From Brevibacterium luteolum (GTDB taxonomy: Bacteria; Actinomycetota; Actinomycetes; Actinomycetales; Brevibacteriaceae), in NCBI RefSeq assembly GCF_013004595.1, contig NZ_JABEMC010000002.1, forward strand, positions 248,001 to 312,000: a stretch of 64,000 nt of DNA, read 5' to 3'. This document shows positions 16,830 to 25,756 of the stretch, piece after piece (position 1 is the first letter of the stretch; every line of letters starts with the position of its first letter). Position numbers and translations under genes: made by a program. The notes under the pieces are model-generated. The model did not search any database. It had not been told where the DNA came from and was given only the letters and a program-made list of their open reading frames with translations.

Positions 16830-18254
16830 TCAGTGGGCGGGCGGCTGCGGTGAGCCGGAGCCGTGCTGCTGCGGGCCTGAGCCGTACCGCGGCTGCGGGC
16901 CCGAGCCATGCTGCTGCGGGCCGGGACCGGTCTGCGGCTGCTGCCCGGTCTGCGGCTGCTGCGGGGCGTGGGTCTGCGGTGGCGGGGATCCGACCGGCTG
17001 GGATCCGACGGGCTGCTGCGCAGGCCGCGGCGGGGCGAACGGCGAGCGCTGTCGGCCGGGCTGCTGGGGCGGCATCCCCTGCTGTGGCGGCGGGCCGTAG
17101 GGACCTGGCTGGCTGCCGGGCATCGGCTGCTGCTGGCCGTTGTTGCCCAGCGTCTCACCGGTGGCGGTGTCGTGCCATTGGCCGTCGACCTTCTGCAGGC
17201 GGCGCTTCGATCCGCGGCGCGGGGTGCCGAGCATCCGGCCGAGTTCGGCCTCGGATGGGGCGCGGGGCGGGCGGAAGGACTGGTCGGCGCGGCCGGCCTT
17301 GTTGGCGTTGACCGGTTCGACCGGCCGGGAGCCGGCCACGGCTGCCGCACCGTCGTAGTCCTGCGGGGCGACCGGCTGCTGTGCTTCGCCGAGCACCGGC
17401 AGCACGAGGCGGACCGAGGTGCCCTGGCCCTCTTGGCTCAGCAGGGAGACCGAACCGCCGTGGCGGCTGATGATCGAGCGCACGAGCGAGAGCCCCATGC
17501 CGGAGCCGGCGACGGCGCGGACCTGTTGGCCGCGGCTGAGCTCGTCCCAGACGGTGGCCTGTTCGGCTGCGGGGATGCCCATGCCGGTGTCGGCGACTTC
17601 GATGACGATCCAGCGGTGCTGGTTGATGACCTGCTCATTGGCGCGCAGCTCGATGACGTCGGTGTCGGTGGAGTATTTGATGGCGTTGCCGAGCAGGTTC
17701 ATGATCGCTGACATCAGCAGGTCCTCTTCACCAGCCACATCGGGCAGCCGCCAGGGGGCGCGGGCGACGGTGGCGATGATCATCCGGTCCTCGGCACCGG
17801 GTGCGGTGCGGGCGTCTTCGACGGCCTGGTGGATGAGCTGATCCATATTCACCCGCTGGTAGTGGATCTCGCGGGATTCGATGTCGGCGAGCTTGCGCAG
17901 ATCGGCCAGCAGGCGGGCCACACGGCGGGAGGAGGTGTCGATCTGCCGGGCGACCGGTTCGATCTCACTGGATGAGGCAACCGGTTCGGTGACGAGTTCG
18001 CGGATCGTCGCCGCCGAGGTGCGCAGTGCCGTCAGCGGGTTCTTCAGTTCGTGGTCGAGGCGGATGAGCATCCGGTTGCGGTTGGCCAGTGCTTCGTGTT
18101 CGGCCCGAGCCCGCTCCTCAGCCCGCAGGGCGGCTTCGCGTTTGCGCAGCAGGTGGCGCAGGTAGAAGAACGCGCCTGCGAGCAGGCCGAGGAGGAGCAG
18201 CACCAGGATGAGCAGCAGCCAGATGCGGATCTCTAAGATGAGGAACTGGTTCAT
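16830..18254 (-). CDS. Sensor histidine kinase with single membrane anchor and Pro/Gln/Gly-rich tail
   Basis: 474 residues. One hydrophobic helix near residues 10-35, then a basic/coiled segment, then HisKA with the H-box DHELKNPLTAL near residue 70, N-box MNLLGNAIKYS, and G-boxes ADTGMGIP and GSGMGLSLVRSI. There is no extracellular sensor domain: only a handful of residues precede the helix. After the kinase core (about residue 290 on) comes an ~180-residue tail. Its last ~110 residues are Pro/Gln/Gly with repeated GPQQHGSG-type units, unusual for a kinase. Start: ATG 18254 overlaps the regulator stop as TGATG; a GTG one codon upstream is the alternative. Confidence 0.9.
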   Translation of the reverse strand: MNQFLILEIRIWLLLILVLLLLGLLAGAFFYLRHLLRKREAALRAEERARAEHEALANRNRMLIRLDHELKNPLTALRTSAATIRELVTEPVASSSEIEPVARQIDTSSRRVARLLADLRKLADIESREIHYQRVNMDQLIHQAVEDARTAPGAEDRMIIATVARAPWRLPDVAGEEDLLMSAIMNLLGNAIKYSTDTDVIELRANEQVINQHRWIVIEVADTGMGIPAAEQATVWDELSRGQQVRAVAGSGMGLSLVRSIISRHGGSVSLLSQEGQGTSVRLVLPVLGEAQQPVAPQDYDGAAAVAGSRPVEPVNANKAGRADQSFRPPRAPSEAELGRMLGTPRRGSKRRLQKVDGQWHDTATGETLGNNGQQQPMPGSQPGPYGPPPQQGMPPQQPGRQRSPFAPPRPAQQPVGSQPVGSPPPQTHAPQQPQTGQQPQTGPGPQQHGSGPQPRYGSGPQQHGSGSPQPPAH

Positions 18255-19003
18255 CACGGTCTCGCGTTCTCAGCGCCGGTGACCTCGGCGACGAACCGGT
18301 AACCGCGGCCCTGCACGGTACCGATCCAGCGCGGGTTCGAGGCGTCCTCGCCGAGGACGCGGCGCAGCTCGGCGACCCGGGAGTCGACCGCACGGGTGCC
18401 GACGGCGTCGTCGAAGCCCCACAGCACCTCGAGCAGGCGCTGGCGTTCGATGAGCTCGTCGCGGTGGACCATGAGGTATTCGAGCAGTGTCACGCCCTTG
18501 GGCGTGATGACGAGCTCGCGGTCGCCGAGCCACACGCGCCGCGAGGTGCGGTCCAAGCGCAGCCCGAAGGTCGACACGAGCACCGGGGCGGTGGCCAGCG
18601 GCGGGCCGTCGTGACGGGTGCGGCGCAGCACCGCGCGGATGCGGGCGACGAGTTCGTGCGGGTCGAAGGGCTTGTTCAGGTAGTCGTCAGCACCCTCTTC
18701 GAGTGCCATGGCGCGTTCGACGGCTTCGCCGACCTGGGTGAGCAGCAGCACCGGCACCCAGTTCTCCTCGCGGCGCAGGGTGCGCAGCACTTCGCGGCCG
18801 TCAGCGCCGGGCATGAGCACGTCGAGGACGCAGACGTCGGGTTTGTGCCGGCGGATCTCGTCAAGGGCCAGTTTGCCGTCGGGTGCGGTGATGACCCGCA
18901 GGCCGGAGCGTTCCAGGAACGGGGCGACGGCACCGAGCACATCGGGTTCGTCGTCGGCGAGGACGACAACAGGACGGTTGTCGACACCGGGCTGCGCAGT
19001 CAT
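18254..19003 (-). CDS. OmpR-family response regulator
   Basis: 249 residues. Receiver domain with acidic pocket ADDEPD (residues ~16-21), phosphoacceptor Asp in CVLDVLMPGADG, Thr in LLLTQVG and Lys in YLNKPFDP. The winged-helix DNA-binding domain follows (ELVITPKGVTLLEYLMVH ... DSRVAELRRVLG ... GTVQGRGYRF). Partner kinase is the overlapping downstream gene. AGGATCTCC (19 nt region before ATG 19003, complement GGAGATCCT) gives a reasonable RBS. The pair sits next to the mrp operon but on a separate unit: 42 nt separate it from the mrpG stop. Confidence 0.93.
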   Translation of the reverse strand: MTAQPGVDNRPVVVLADDEPDVLGAVAPFLERSGLRVITAPDGKLALDEIRRHKPDVCVLDVLMPGADGREVLRTLRREENWVPVLLLTQVGEAVERAMALEEGADDYLNKPFDPHELVARIRAVLRRTRHDGPPLATAPVLVSTFGLRLDRTSRRVWLGDRELVITPKGVTLLEYLMVHRDELIERQRLLEVLWGFDDAVGTRAVDSRVAELRRVLGEDASNPRWIGTVQGRGYRFVAEVTGAENARP

Positions 19004-19045
19004 GGAGATCCTTCGCTTGGCTCAGATTTGCTGTTATCCCGAACT

Positions 19046-19423
19046 TTAGCCGTCTTGCCGGCGTTCGTGCTCGATTGCGTCGCGCTCCTCAGCCAGCGCC
19101 ACGGCATCGGAGAGCTCATCGCGATAGAGCATCGAGCGGCGCAGGTGCTTGGTGCGGTAGCCGGCGCGGCCGACCATGTGGGTGCCGACCGGGGTGGTGA
19201 CCATCTGCAGGGTGACGATGAGCAGCAGGGTGGTGATGACGCCCCAGTGGAACTGCTGGATGCTGATGGCGACCATCATCAGGATGAGCCCGAGGATCTG
19301 CGGCTTGGATCCTGCGTGCAGACGGCTCATGAGATCGGGGAAGCGCAGCAGCCCGATGGATGCGGCCAGCGACAGCGCTGCGCTGCCGATGAGGAGGGCT
19401 CCGGAGAGGATGTCAGCGATCAT
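19046..19423 (-). CDS. mrpG: Mrp Na+/H+ antiporter subunit G
   Basis: 125 residues from the ATG at 19423, with GGAG six bases upstream. Three hydrophobic helices and the family segment SIGLLRFPDLMSRLHAGSKP. The C-terminal ~40 residues are charged (RRSMLYRDELSDAVALAEER), a cytoplasmic tail longer than in the minimal MnhG. Start overlaps the mrpF end by 11 bases. Last gene of the seven-function mrp operon. The Mrp complex exports Na+ (or K+) in exchange for protons. Confidence 0.92.
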   Translation of the reverse strand: MIADILSGALLIGSAALSLAASIGLLRFPDLMSRLHAGSKPQILGLILMMVAISIQQFHWGVITTLLLIVTLQMVTTPVGTHMVGRAGYRTKHLRRSMLYRDELSDAVALAEERDAIEHERRQDG

Positions 19424-19910
19424 TCTCATCTCCGTTCGACTCGTCAGCATCGACTGCCGGATCGTGCAGCTCCACGACGTCCTCGCCGACGTCGCCGTCT
19501 GCAAGGGCTTCGGCGGCGGAGTGCTCGACCACCGCCTCGGCGTCGGAGGCGAACAGCGGACCGACCTGGTGCCGGCCGGGAACATTCGATTCCGACAGCG
19601 CACGCTCGTGGGCCTTGGCGGTGCCGCGGGACTCACCGATGACCGGGGTGCGGGACTCCGAGCGGCTGACGTAGCGGGACACCGCGACCGAGCCGGCGAA
19701 GCCGAGGGAGGCGAGCGCGAGCATGACCGGCAGCAGGTCTGTGCGGCCGGTGACCACGATGAAGCCGCCGAATCCGCACAGCATGGTGGCCAGCAGCACG
19801 TCGGTGGAGATCATCCGGTCGAGGATCGAAGGCCCCTTGATCATGCGGGTGACGGTGATGTAAAAAGCGGCTGCGAAGAGCAGACCGGCGATGACGGCGA
19901 CGATCGTCAT
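19413..19910 (-). CDS. mrpF: Mrp antiporter subunit F with long acidic C-terminal extension
   Basis: 165 residues. The first ~90 residues are a standard MnhF: three helices with RMIKGPSILDRMISTDVLLA and GFGGFIVVTGRTDLLPVMLAL. The remaining ~75 residues are not part of the usual family length (about 85-95) and are hydrophilic and acidic (EDVVELHDPAVDADESNGDE). The extension covers DNA that also contains the mrpG start, so it may be tolerated as a coupling device. Start overlaps the mrpE stop by 4 bases. Confidence 0.9.
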   Translation of the reverse strand: MTIVAVIAGLLFAAAFYITVTRMIKGPSILDRMISTDVLLATMLCGFGGFIVVTGRTDLLPVMLALASLGFAGSVAVSRYVSRSESRTPVIGESRGTAKAHERALSESNVPGRHQVGPLFASDAEAVVEHSAAEALADGDVGEDVVELHDPAVDADESNGDENDR

Positions 19911-20569
19911 GGGCGCTTCCTCCTCCGCTGGGAGATCGACAGGTGTTCGAGCACCGGCCGCTGTCCGTTCTCCTGCCGCCAGTCGTTGAGGATCGCGATG
20001 TCGTGGGCGGAGCCGATGGCGCGCACGAGATGGTATTCGATGCGGTAGGCCAGGGCTCTGGCCTCTTCGACGTCCTCATCGCTTGCGCAGTTGAGCACAT
20101 GCAGGTAGATCGTCGACCGGGCTCGGTTGATCTCCGTGGCGAAGGAACCGGGGATGAGTCCGGCGACGAGCGCGACGAGCGTGATGAGCAGGTCGGAGCG
20201 GGTGTGCAGGTCGATGGCGACGAGACTGCCGGCGCGCACCTTCGCCGGGCGCACCGACAGCCACGCCACTTCGATCGAGGCTTTGACCATCGACCAGGTG
20301 AACCAGGCGATGAACACGATGACGTACCAGACGTTCATGCGACCGGAGAACTCCACCGGCGGCAGATAGAAGATGCGGCTGACTGTCCAGGCGATGATAA
20401 GCCCGGTGCCGACCGTCAGCACGCTGACATCGTCCCACAGCATCACCCATAGGGCGATGAGACCGGCGAGCAGCAGCCAGTGCTCCCGACTGGGCAGGCG
20501 GAAGAACCAGCGAAGCCGCTGGCCCAAGGTGGGTTTGCGCTCTGCAGAGAGGATCCGCTGGGGACTCAT
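19907..20569 (-). CDS. mrpE: Mrp antiporter subunit E
   Basis: 220 residues. Two or more N-terminal helices (about 30-80), then the family segments PPVEFSGRMNVWYVI, WSMVKASIEVAWLSV and GLIPGSFATEINRARSTIYLHVLN, characteristic of MnhE/PhaE. The C-terminus after ~185 is basic and variable. Overlaps mrpD and mrpF by 4 bases each (ATGA). Confidence 0.93.
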   Translation of the reverse strand: MSPQRILSAERKPTLGQRLRWFFRLPSREHWLLLAGLIALWVMLWDDVSVLTVGTGLIIAWTVSRIFYLPPVEFSGRMNVWYVIVFIAWFTWSMVKASIEVAWLSVRPAKVRAGSLVAIDLHTRSDLLITLVALVAGLIPGSFATEINRARSTIYLHVLNCASDEDVEEARALAYRIEYHLVRAIGSAHDIAILNDWRQENGQRPVLEHLSISQRRRKRP

Positions 20570-22146
20570 CGGTCACCTCGCAGATCGAGCACAGAGGTGA
20601 TGTAGGTGTTGGGTCCGCGCAGGTTCTCCGCTGCCCGGGACGAGACGTCCCACAGGGGGCCGGCGATGAGCGTGAGCGAGACGCTGACGGCGACGATGAG
20701 GGTGGTGGCAAAGACCATTGTCGGATCCGAGGTGATGGAGGAGGTCCAGCGGCGGCCGTCGGCCAGGGCCGCGCGGCGTTCCTTGAATTCGGTGACGAGT
20801 TCCTCGGTGGGCTCTTCGACGTCGTCGGGGTCGCGCCAGAAACCGAGGTTCCAGGTCTTGCCGATGACGTAGAGGGTCAGCAGGCTGGTGAGCGTGCCCG
20901 CGCCAATGAGCACGAAGATGAGCCAATCGCGCGTGTCGAAGCCGGCGGTGAAGAGCGCGACCTTGCCAATGAACCCGGAGAAGGGCGGGATGCCGGCGAG
21001 GTTGAGAGCGGGAATGAAGAACAGCAGGCTGATCCAGGGAGCGAGCACACCGAGTCCGCCGAGCTTGCGGATCGAGGTGGAGCCGGCGCGCTGCTCGATA
21101 AGCCCGATGGCCAGGAACAGCGCGGTCTGCACCAGAATGTGGTGCAGGGTGTAGAAGATCGCAGCAGTCAGTCCTTCGACGGTGCCCATGGCGACGCCGA
21201 AGATCATGTAGCCGATGTGGGAGATGAGCGTGAAGGACAGCATCCGCTTGATCTCCGACTGGGCGATCGCACCGAGGATGCCGACGATCATCGTCAGCCC
21301 GCCGATGACCAGCAGCGGTACGCGCAGGTCGGATTCTGCGAAGATGACGGTTTCGGTGCGGATGATCGCGTAGATGCCGACCTTCGTCAGCAGCCCGGCG
21401 AATACGGCGGTGACCGGGGCGGGGGCCGTCGGATAGGAGTCCGGCAGCCAGAACGCCAGCGGGAAGACCGCGGCTTTGATGCCGAAGCCCAGCAGCAGGA
21501 TGATGTGCAGAATCAGCTGGACGTCTTCCGGCAGCCGGCCGATCCGCTCGGACAGCTGGGCCATGTTGACGGTGCCGGTCGCGGCGAAGATGAGGCCGAT
21601 GGCCGAGAGGAAGATGATCGAGGACACCAGCGAGATGACGATGTAGGTCACGCCCGCCCGGATCCGCTCACCGGTCGAGCCGAGGGTCAGCAGCACATAC
21701 GAGGCCGCCAGCAGCATCTCGAAGCCGACGTAGAGGTTGAACAGGTCGCCGGTGACGAACGCTGCTGCCACACCGGCGCACAGAATGAGGTAGGCGGGAT
21801 AGAAGACGCTGACCGGCGTCTCGTTTGAGGTGTCGGCCATCTCTTCGCCGACGGCGTAGAGGAGGACGCCGAAGGTCACGATCGCTGAGATGACGAGCAT
21901 GAGCGCTGAGACCCGGTCGACGACGAGCGCGATGCCGAAGGGCAGCTCCCAGCCGCCGACGGCCAATGCCTGGGTGGCGCGGGCGTCGACGCCGATGAGC
22001 AGGACGACGTCGATGGCGAGCACGGCCAGCAGCGTGATGATGGTGATGGCCGCCTGAGCGCGCGCGCGGCCGGCGAGCATGAGGGTGATGCCGGCGCCGA
22101 TGAGCGGCAGCAGGACAGGCAGAGGGATGAGCATGGCCAGACTCAT
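20566..22146 (-). CDS. mrpD: Mrp antiporter subunit D
   Basis: 526 residues with about 14 transmembrane segments, the size of other MrpD/NuoN-like subunits. Conserved segments: GDLFNLYVGFEMLLAASYVL (essential Glu in helix 5), LLGFGIKAAVFPLAFWLPDS (Lys) and SFTLISHIGYMIFG. Homologous to proton-pumping subunits of respiratory complex I and to MrpA. The C-terminal ~70 residues, after the last conserved helix, are variable and contain a charged loop followed by one more helix. Overlaps both neighbours by 4 bases. Confidence 0.95.
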   Translation of the reverse strand: MSLAMLIPLPVLLPLIGAGITLMLAGRARAQAAITIITLLAVLAIDVVLLIGVDARATQALAVGGWELPFGIALVVDRVSALMLVISAIVTFGVLLYAVGEEMADTSNETPVSVFYPAYLILCAGVAAAFVTGDLFNLYVGFEMLLAASYVLLTLGSTGERIRAGVTYIVISLVSSIIFLSAIGLIFAATGTVNMAQLSERIGRLPEDVQLILHIILLLGFGIKAAVFPLAFWLPDSYPTAPAPVTAVFAGLLTKVGIYAIIRTETVIFAESDLRVPLLVIGGLTMIVGILGAIAQSEIKRMLSFTLISHIGYMIFGVAMGTVEGLTAAIFYTLHHILVQTALFLAIGLIEQRAGSTSIRKLGGLGVLAPWISLLFFIPALNLAGIPPFSGFIGKVALFTAGFDTRDWLIFVLIGAGTLTSLLTLYVIGKTWNLGFWRDPDDVEEPTEELVTEFKERRAALADGRRWTSSITSDPTMVFATTLIVAVSVSLTLIAGPLWDVSSRAAENLRGPNTYITSVLDLRGDR

Positions 22147-22625
22147 GAGCGCTCATCCTCCTCATCGAGGTCGAGGGCACCGGGGATCGGCGACTGGGCT
22201 TCGTCACCGAATTCGGTGTCGTCGTATTCGCCGCTGGTGCCGGCTTCCTCGGCGCTGTCACGGCCCTGGGCCAAGGCGATGCGGATGTCCTCGATGTCGT
22301 CTTCGAGGTTCTCATTGCGCACCAGTCGCCAGGAGCGGTAGATCATCGCGAGCAGGAACGCACTCATCGCAAAGGTGATGACGATGGCGGTGAGGATGAG
22401 TGCATGCGGCAGCGGGTCGGACATGCCGGCGGCGGAGAGGTTCTGCCCGTCGGTCAGCGGCGGGCGCCCGGGTGGGCCGGCGGTGAGCATGATGAGCACG
22501 TTGGTCGCATTGCCCATGAGCATGAAGCCGAGCAGCACGCGGGTCAGGGACCGGTCGAGCATGAGGTAGATGCCGCAGGCGTACATGACGCCCATAGCCA
22601 GCAGCATGACGATCGAGGGACTCAC
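22143..22625 (-). CDS. mrpC: Mrp antiporter subunit C
   Basis: 160 residues, NuoK-like. Three helices: residues ~5-24, 29-50 and 75-97, with GVMYACGIYLMLDRSLTRVL and ALILTAIVITFAMSAFLLA, which are typical of MnhC. The C-terminal ~55 residues are acidic and hydrophilic (EDDIEDIRIALAQG, DEEDERS), longer than minimal family members. Overlaps mrpA and mrpD by 4 bases. Confidence 0.94.
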   Translation of the reverse strand: MSPSIVMLLAMGVMYACGIYLMLDRSLTRVLLGFMLMGNATNVLIMLTAGPPGRPPLTDGQNLSAAGMSDPLPHALILTAIVITFAMSAFLLAMIYRSWRLVRNENLEDDIEDIRIALAQGRDSAEEAGTSGEYDDTEFGDEAQSPIPGALDLDEEDERS

Positions 22626-25600
22626 AGTCGTCCTCCCGATGCTCCGCCGTCGACGTCGACATCGTCCATCCGGCCCAGCAGCGTGTGCAGCTGCTGGGTG
22701 TCCGGTCGGGCCTGTTCGGTGGACAGCGATTCGGCCAGCCGCCGCTCATCGACTTCGTGGTGGCGGTCGACCTCGGCGCCGAGGCTGCGGAGGATGTCGA
22801 GCATGAGGCCGATGACGATGAGGTAGACGCCGATGTCGAACAGCAGCGAGGTTCCGAGGTGGATCTCCCCGATGACGGGAATCTTGACGTCGAACCATGC
22901 CGCGTCGAAGACGGTGCTGCCCCAGAGGAGCCCACCCACCGCTGTGCCGGCGGCGAAGACCAGGCCGAGGCCCAGCAGCTTGCCGGCGTCGACCGGAGCG
23001 GCCTCTGCCAGTTCGTAGCGGCCACCGGCCAGATAGCGCAGCGCCAGCGCCAGACCGGCGACGAGGCCTGCGGCGAAGCCGCCGCCGGGCAGATTGTGTC
23101 CGGCGAAGAGCAGATAGACGGAGAACACGACAACAGCGTGGAAGATGAGCCGGACGATGACTTCGAGCATGATCGATCGGTTGGCCGGCGACAGGGTCCG
23201 TCCAGCCAGCAGCCAGGCGCTGCGGCGCTCTTCGGAGCTCTCCTTCTCATCCGCCAGCGCCCACGCCGGAGCGAGATCGTCCTCGACGGGACGGTAGAGG
23301 CGAGAGAAGACGCTGGGCCGGTTTGCGTCGATGCGCTGCAAGGTGCCTTCACGGCTGCGGACGAAGATGAAGCTTGCGACGCCGGTGGCCGCGGCGACGA
23401 CGACGGAGAGTTCGCCGAGGGTGTCCCAGGCGCGGATGTCGACGAGGGTGACGTTGACGACGTTGGTTCCGTGGCCGATCTCGTAGGCCAGGCGCGGGAA
23501 CATGTCACCGATCGAGGCGTCGGCCCGGGCGCTGAACGCAACGAAGGCCACCACCATCATGGTGATGCCGAAGCCGGCGCCGATGAGCGCCCGCAGTGAG
23601 GGTGAGAGGCGACCGGCTGAGCGGCCGATGCGGGCCGGCAGGCGGCGCAGCACGAGGACGAAGACGACGATCGTGATGGTCTCGACGAGCGCCTGGGTCA
23701 GTGCCAGGTCGGGTGCGCCCTGGTGGGCGAAGAACACGGTCATGCCATAGCCGGTGACGCCGACGACGACGACGGCGGCGAAGCGCTTGTCCGCAGTCGC
23801 TGCGGCGATCGCGCCGATGATCAGGGCGCTGGCGATGAGCAGCTGGAGCCAGGAGTCGGTGAAGCTGACCTCGGCGGGCCAGGTGTCGTTGAGGATGAGG
23901 GCGATGACGATCGTGACGATCGCGAACAGGTAGATCACGCCCTGGTAGAACGGCATCGAACCGCGCTGAGTGCGGGCGGTGACGCCGGCAGCGAAGGACT
24001 CAAGCCAGCTGACGGTCCAGCGGTAGCCGCGGTGGAAGTCGAGTCCGTCGGGCATCGCCGCCTGGAAGGACCTGACCCGGGTGCGGAAGGCGAACAGCAC
24101 AAGACCCAGGCCGATGATGAGAAGGCTGAACAGCAGTGCCGGCTCCAGCCCGTGCCACAGCGCCAGATGGTAGGGCTGTCCGCTGCCGGTCACCGGCAGC
24201 TGGCTGGTCCAGGGGCTGATGAGCCGGTCAACGGACGAGGCGGCAAAGCCGCCGATCAGGGTCAATGCGGTCAGCAGCACCGGGGAGCTGATGAGCAGCG
24301 GGCTGTCGGATCCGGCGTCGACCGGTTCGACGCCGGGCTTGACGGAGAAGGCGCCCCAGACGAACCGGGCGGAGTAGGCGACGGTGAGGATCGAGCCGAC
24401 GGTCACGCCGATGAGTGCGATGACGCCTTCCTTGGAGCCGTCGGCCAGCAGGGTGGAGAAGACGGCTTCCTTGGCAGCGAAGCCGAGCGTCGGAGGCAGC
24501 CCGGCCATCGAGGCAGCAGAGATGAGGGTGAGGGCGAACAGCAGCGGTGAGCAGCGCGCATAACCGGAGAGCTTGCGCAGGTCGCGAGTGCCGGCATGGT
24601 GGTCGATGATGCCGACGATGAGGAACAGCGCGGCCTTGAACAGGCTGTGGGCCAGCAGCAGGGCAAGCGCTGCGGTGGTGAGGTCGCGACTGCCGAAGGC
24701 CGAGACGATGGTGAGGAAGCCCAGCTGCGAGACGGTGCCGTAGGCCAGCAGCAGCTTGAGGTCGTGCTGCTTGAGGGCCTGCCAGGCCCCGATGAACATC
24801 GTGGCGATGCCGAGGCTCAGCAGCATCAGGTGCCAGCCGGGCATGCCGCTGAAGCCCGGTGCCAGGCGCATGACGAGGTAGATGCCGGCCTTGACCATCG
24901 CAGCGGCGTGCAGGTAAGCGCTGACGGGGGTGGGGGCGGCCATGGCACCGGGCAGCCAGAAGTGGAAGGGCACAAGCGCGGACTTCGAGACCGCGCCGAC
25001 GAGGATGAGGATGATCGCGGCGATTACGAGGCCGTCGTGGTAGCCGGGCTCGAAGCCGCGCTGGACGGCCGAGGAGAGCTTGCCGCTGCCGAAGATGTTG
25101 CCGAGGAGGATGACGCCGATGAGCATCGACAGCCCGCCGGCGGTGGTGACGATGAGGGCCTGCAGGGCCGCACGCCTCGTCTGCTGCCGGGAGTGGTATT
25201 GGCCGATGAGCAGGTAGCTGAAGATCGTCGTGCCCTCCCAGAAGATGTAGAGCAGCAGCATCTCATCAGCGACGATGAGCCCGTACATCGTTCCGGCGAA
25301 CGCCATGAGAATCCCGGCGAAGCGGCCGAGCCTGAGCTCGTCGGCATCGAAGTAGCGCGCGCAGTAGAGGAAGACGAGCGCCCCGACACTGGTGACGAGC
25401 AGGGAGAAGATCCACGAGAGCATGTCCATCCGGAACACCAGCGACATGTCGAGCGCCGGGATCCAGCGATAGGACTCAACCCACACCTCGGCGCCGGTGA
25501 GCATGAGCGGGGCGAGCGACAGCGACAGGGCGAGACCAGCGGCGGGGACGAGTGCGAGCGCGGCGAAGCCGGTGCGGCCGAGGTACCGGATGAACAGCGG

Positions 25601-25645
25601 GGCGATGACGGCAGCCAGGAAGAAAGCTCCCGTCATCACTGCCAT
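22622..25645 (-). CDS. mrpA: Mrp antiporter fused subunit A/B
   Basis: 1007 residues with about 20 or more transmembrane helices. The N-terminal half is NuoL-like (EGTTIFSYLLIGQYHSRQQT, VPFHFWLPGAMAAPTPVSAY, LLAYGTVSQLGFL). The middle holds the MrpA-specific DUF4040-like part (GVTGYGMTVFFAHQGAPDLAL). The C-terminus contains an MnhB domain (GHNLPGGGFAAGLVAGLALA) fused in frame, explaining why there is no separate mrpB. First gene of the operon; the preceding 111 nt (25646-25756) should hold its promoter. Operon order A/B-C-D-E-F-G with 4-base overlaps. Confidence 0.95.
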   Translation of the reverse strand: MAVMTGAFFLAAVIAPLFIRYLGRTGFAALALVPAAGLALSLSLAPLMLTGAEVWVESYRWIPALDMSLVFRMDMLSWIFSLLVTSVGALVFLYCARYFDADELRLGRFAGILMAFAGTMYGLIVADEMLLLYIFWEGTTIFSYLLIGQYHSRQQTRRAALQALIVTTAGGLSMLIGVILLGNIFGSGKLSSAVQRGFEPGYHDGLVIAAIILILVGAVSKSALVPFHFWLPGAMAAPTPVSAYLHAAAMVKAGIYLVMRLAPGFSGMPGWHLMLLSLGIATMFIGAWQALKQHDLKLLLAYGTVSQLGFLTIVSAFGSRDLTTAALALLLAHSLFKAALFLIVGIIDHHAGTRDLRKLSGYARCSPLLFALTLISAASMAGLPPTLGFAAKEAVFSTLLADGSKEGVIALIGVTVGSILTVAYSARFVWGAFSVKPGVEPVDAGSDSPLLISSPVLLTALTLIGGFAASSVDRLISPWTSQLPVTGSGQPYHLALWHGLEPALLFSLLIIGLGLVLFAFRTRVRSFQAAMPDGLDFHRGYRWTVSWLESFAAGVTARTQRGSMPFYQGVIYLFAIVTIVIALILNDTWPAEVSFTDSWLQLLIASALIIGAIAAATADKRFAAVVVVGVTGYGMTVFFAHQGAPDLALTQALVETITIVVFVLVLRRLPARIGRSAGRLSPSLRALIGAGFGITMMVVAFVAFSARADASIGDMFPRLAYEIGHGTNVVNVTLVDIRAWDTLGELSVVVAAATGVASFIFVRSREGTLQRIDANRPSVFSRLYRPVEDDLAPAWALADEKESSEERRSAWLLAGRTLSPANRSIMLEVIVRLIFHAVVVFSVYLLFAGHNLPGGGFAAGLVAGLALALRYLAGGRYELAEAAPVDAGKLLGLGLVFAAGTAVGGLLWGSTVFDAAWFDVKIPVIGEIHLGTSLLFDIGVYLIVIGLMLDILRSLGAEVDRHHEVDERRLAESLSTEQARPDTQQLHTLLGRMDDVDVDGGASGGRL

Positions 25646-25756
25646 GCTGTCACCTCACCCCCAGCGGTCCACGCCTCTATTCTGGCATATCCGCCGATGC
25701 CGGTGAAAAGCGGCGAGGGGATCGATGCTGGTCAGCATCGACGTCAGATCCTCCTG

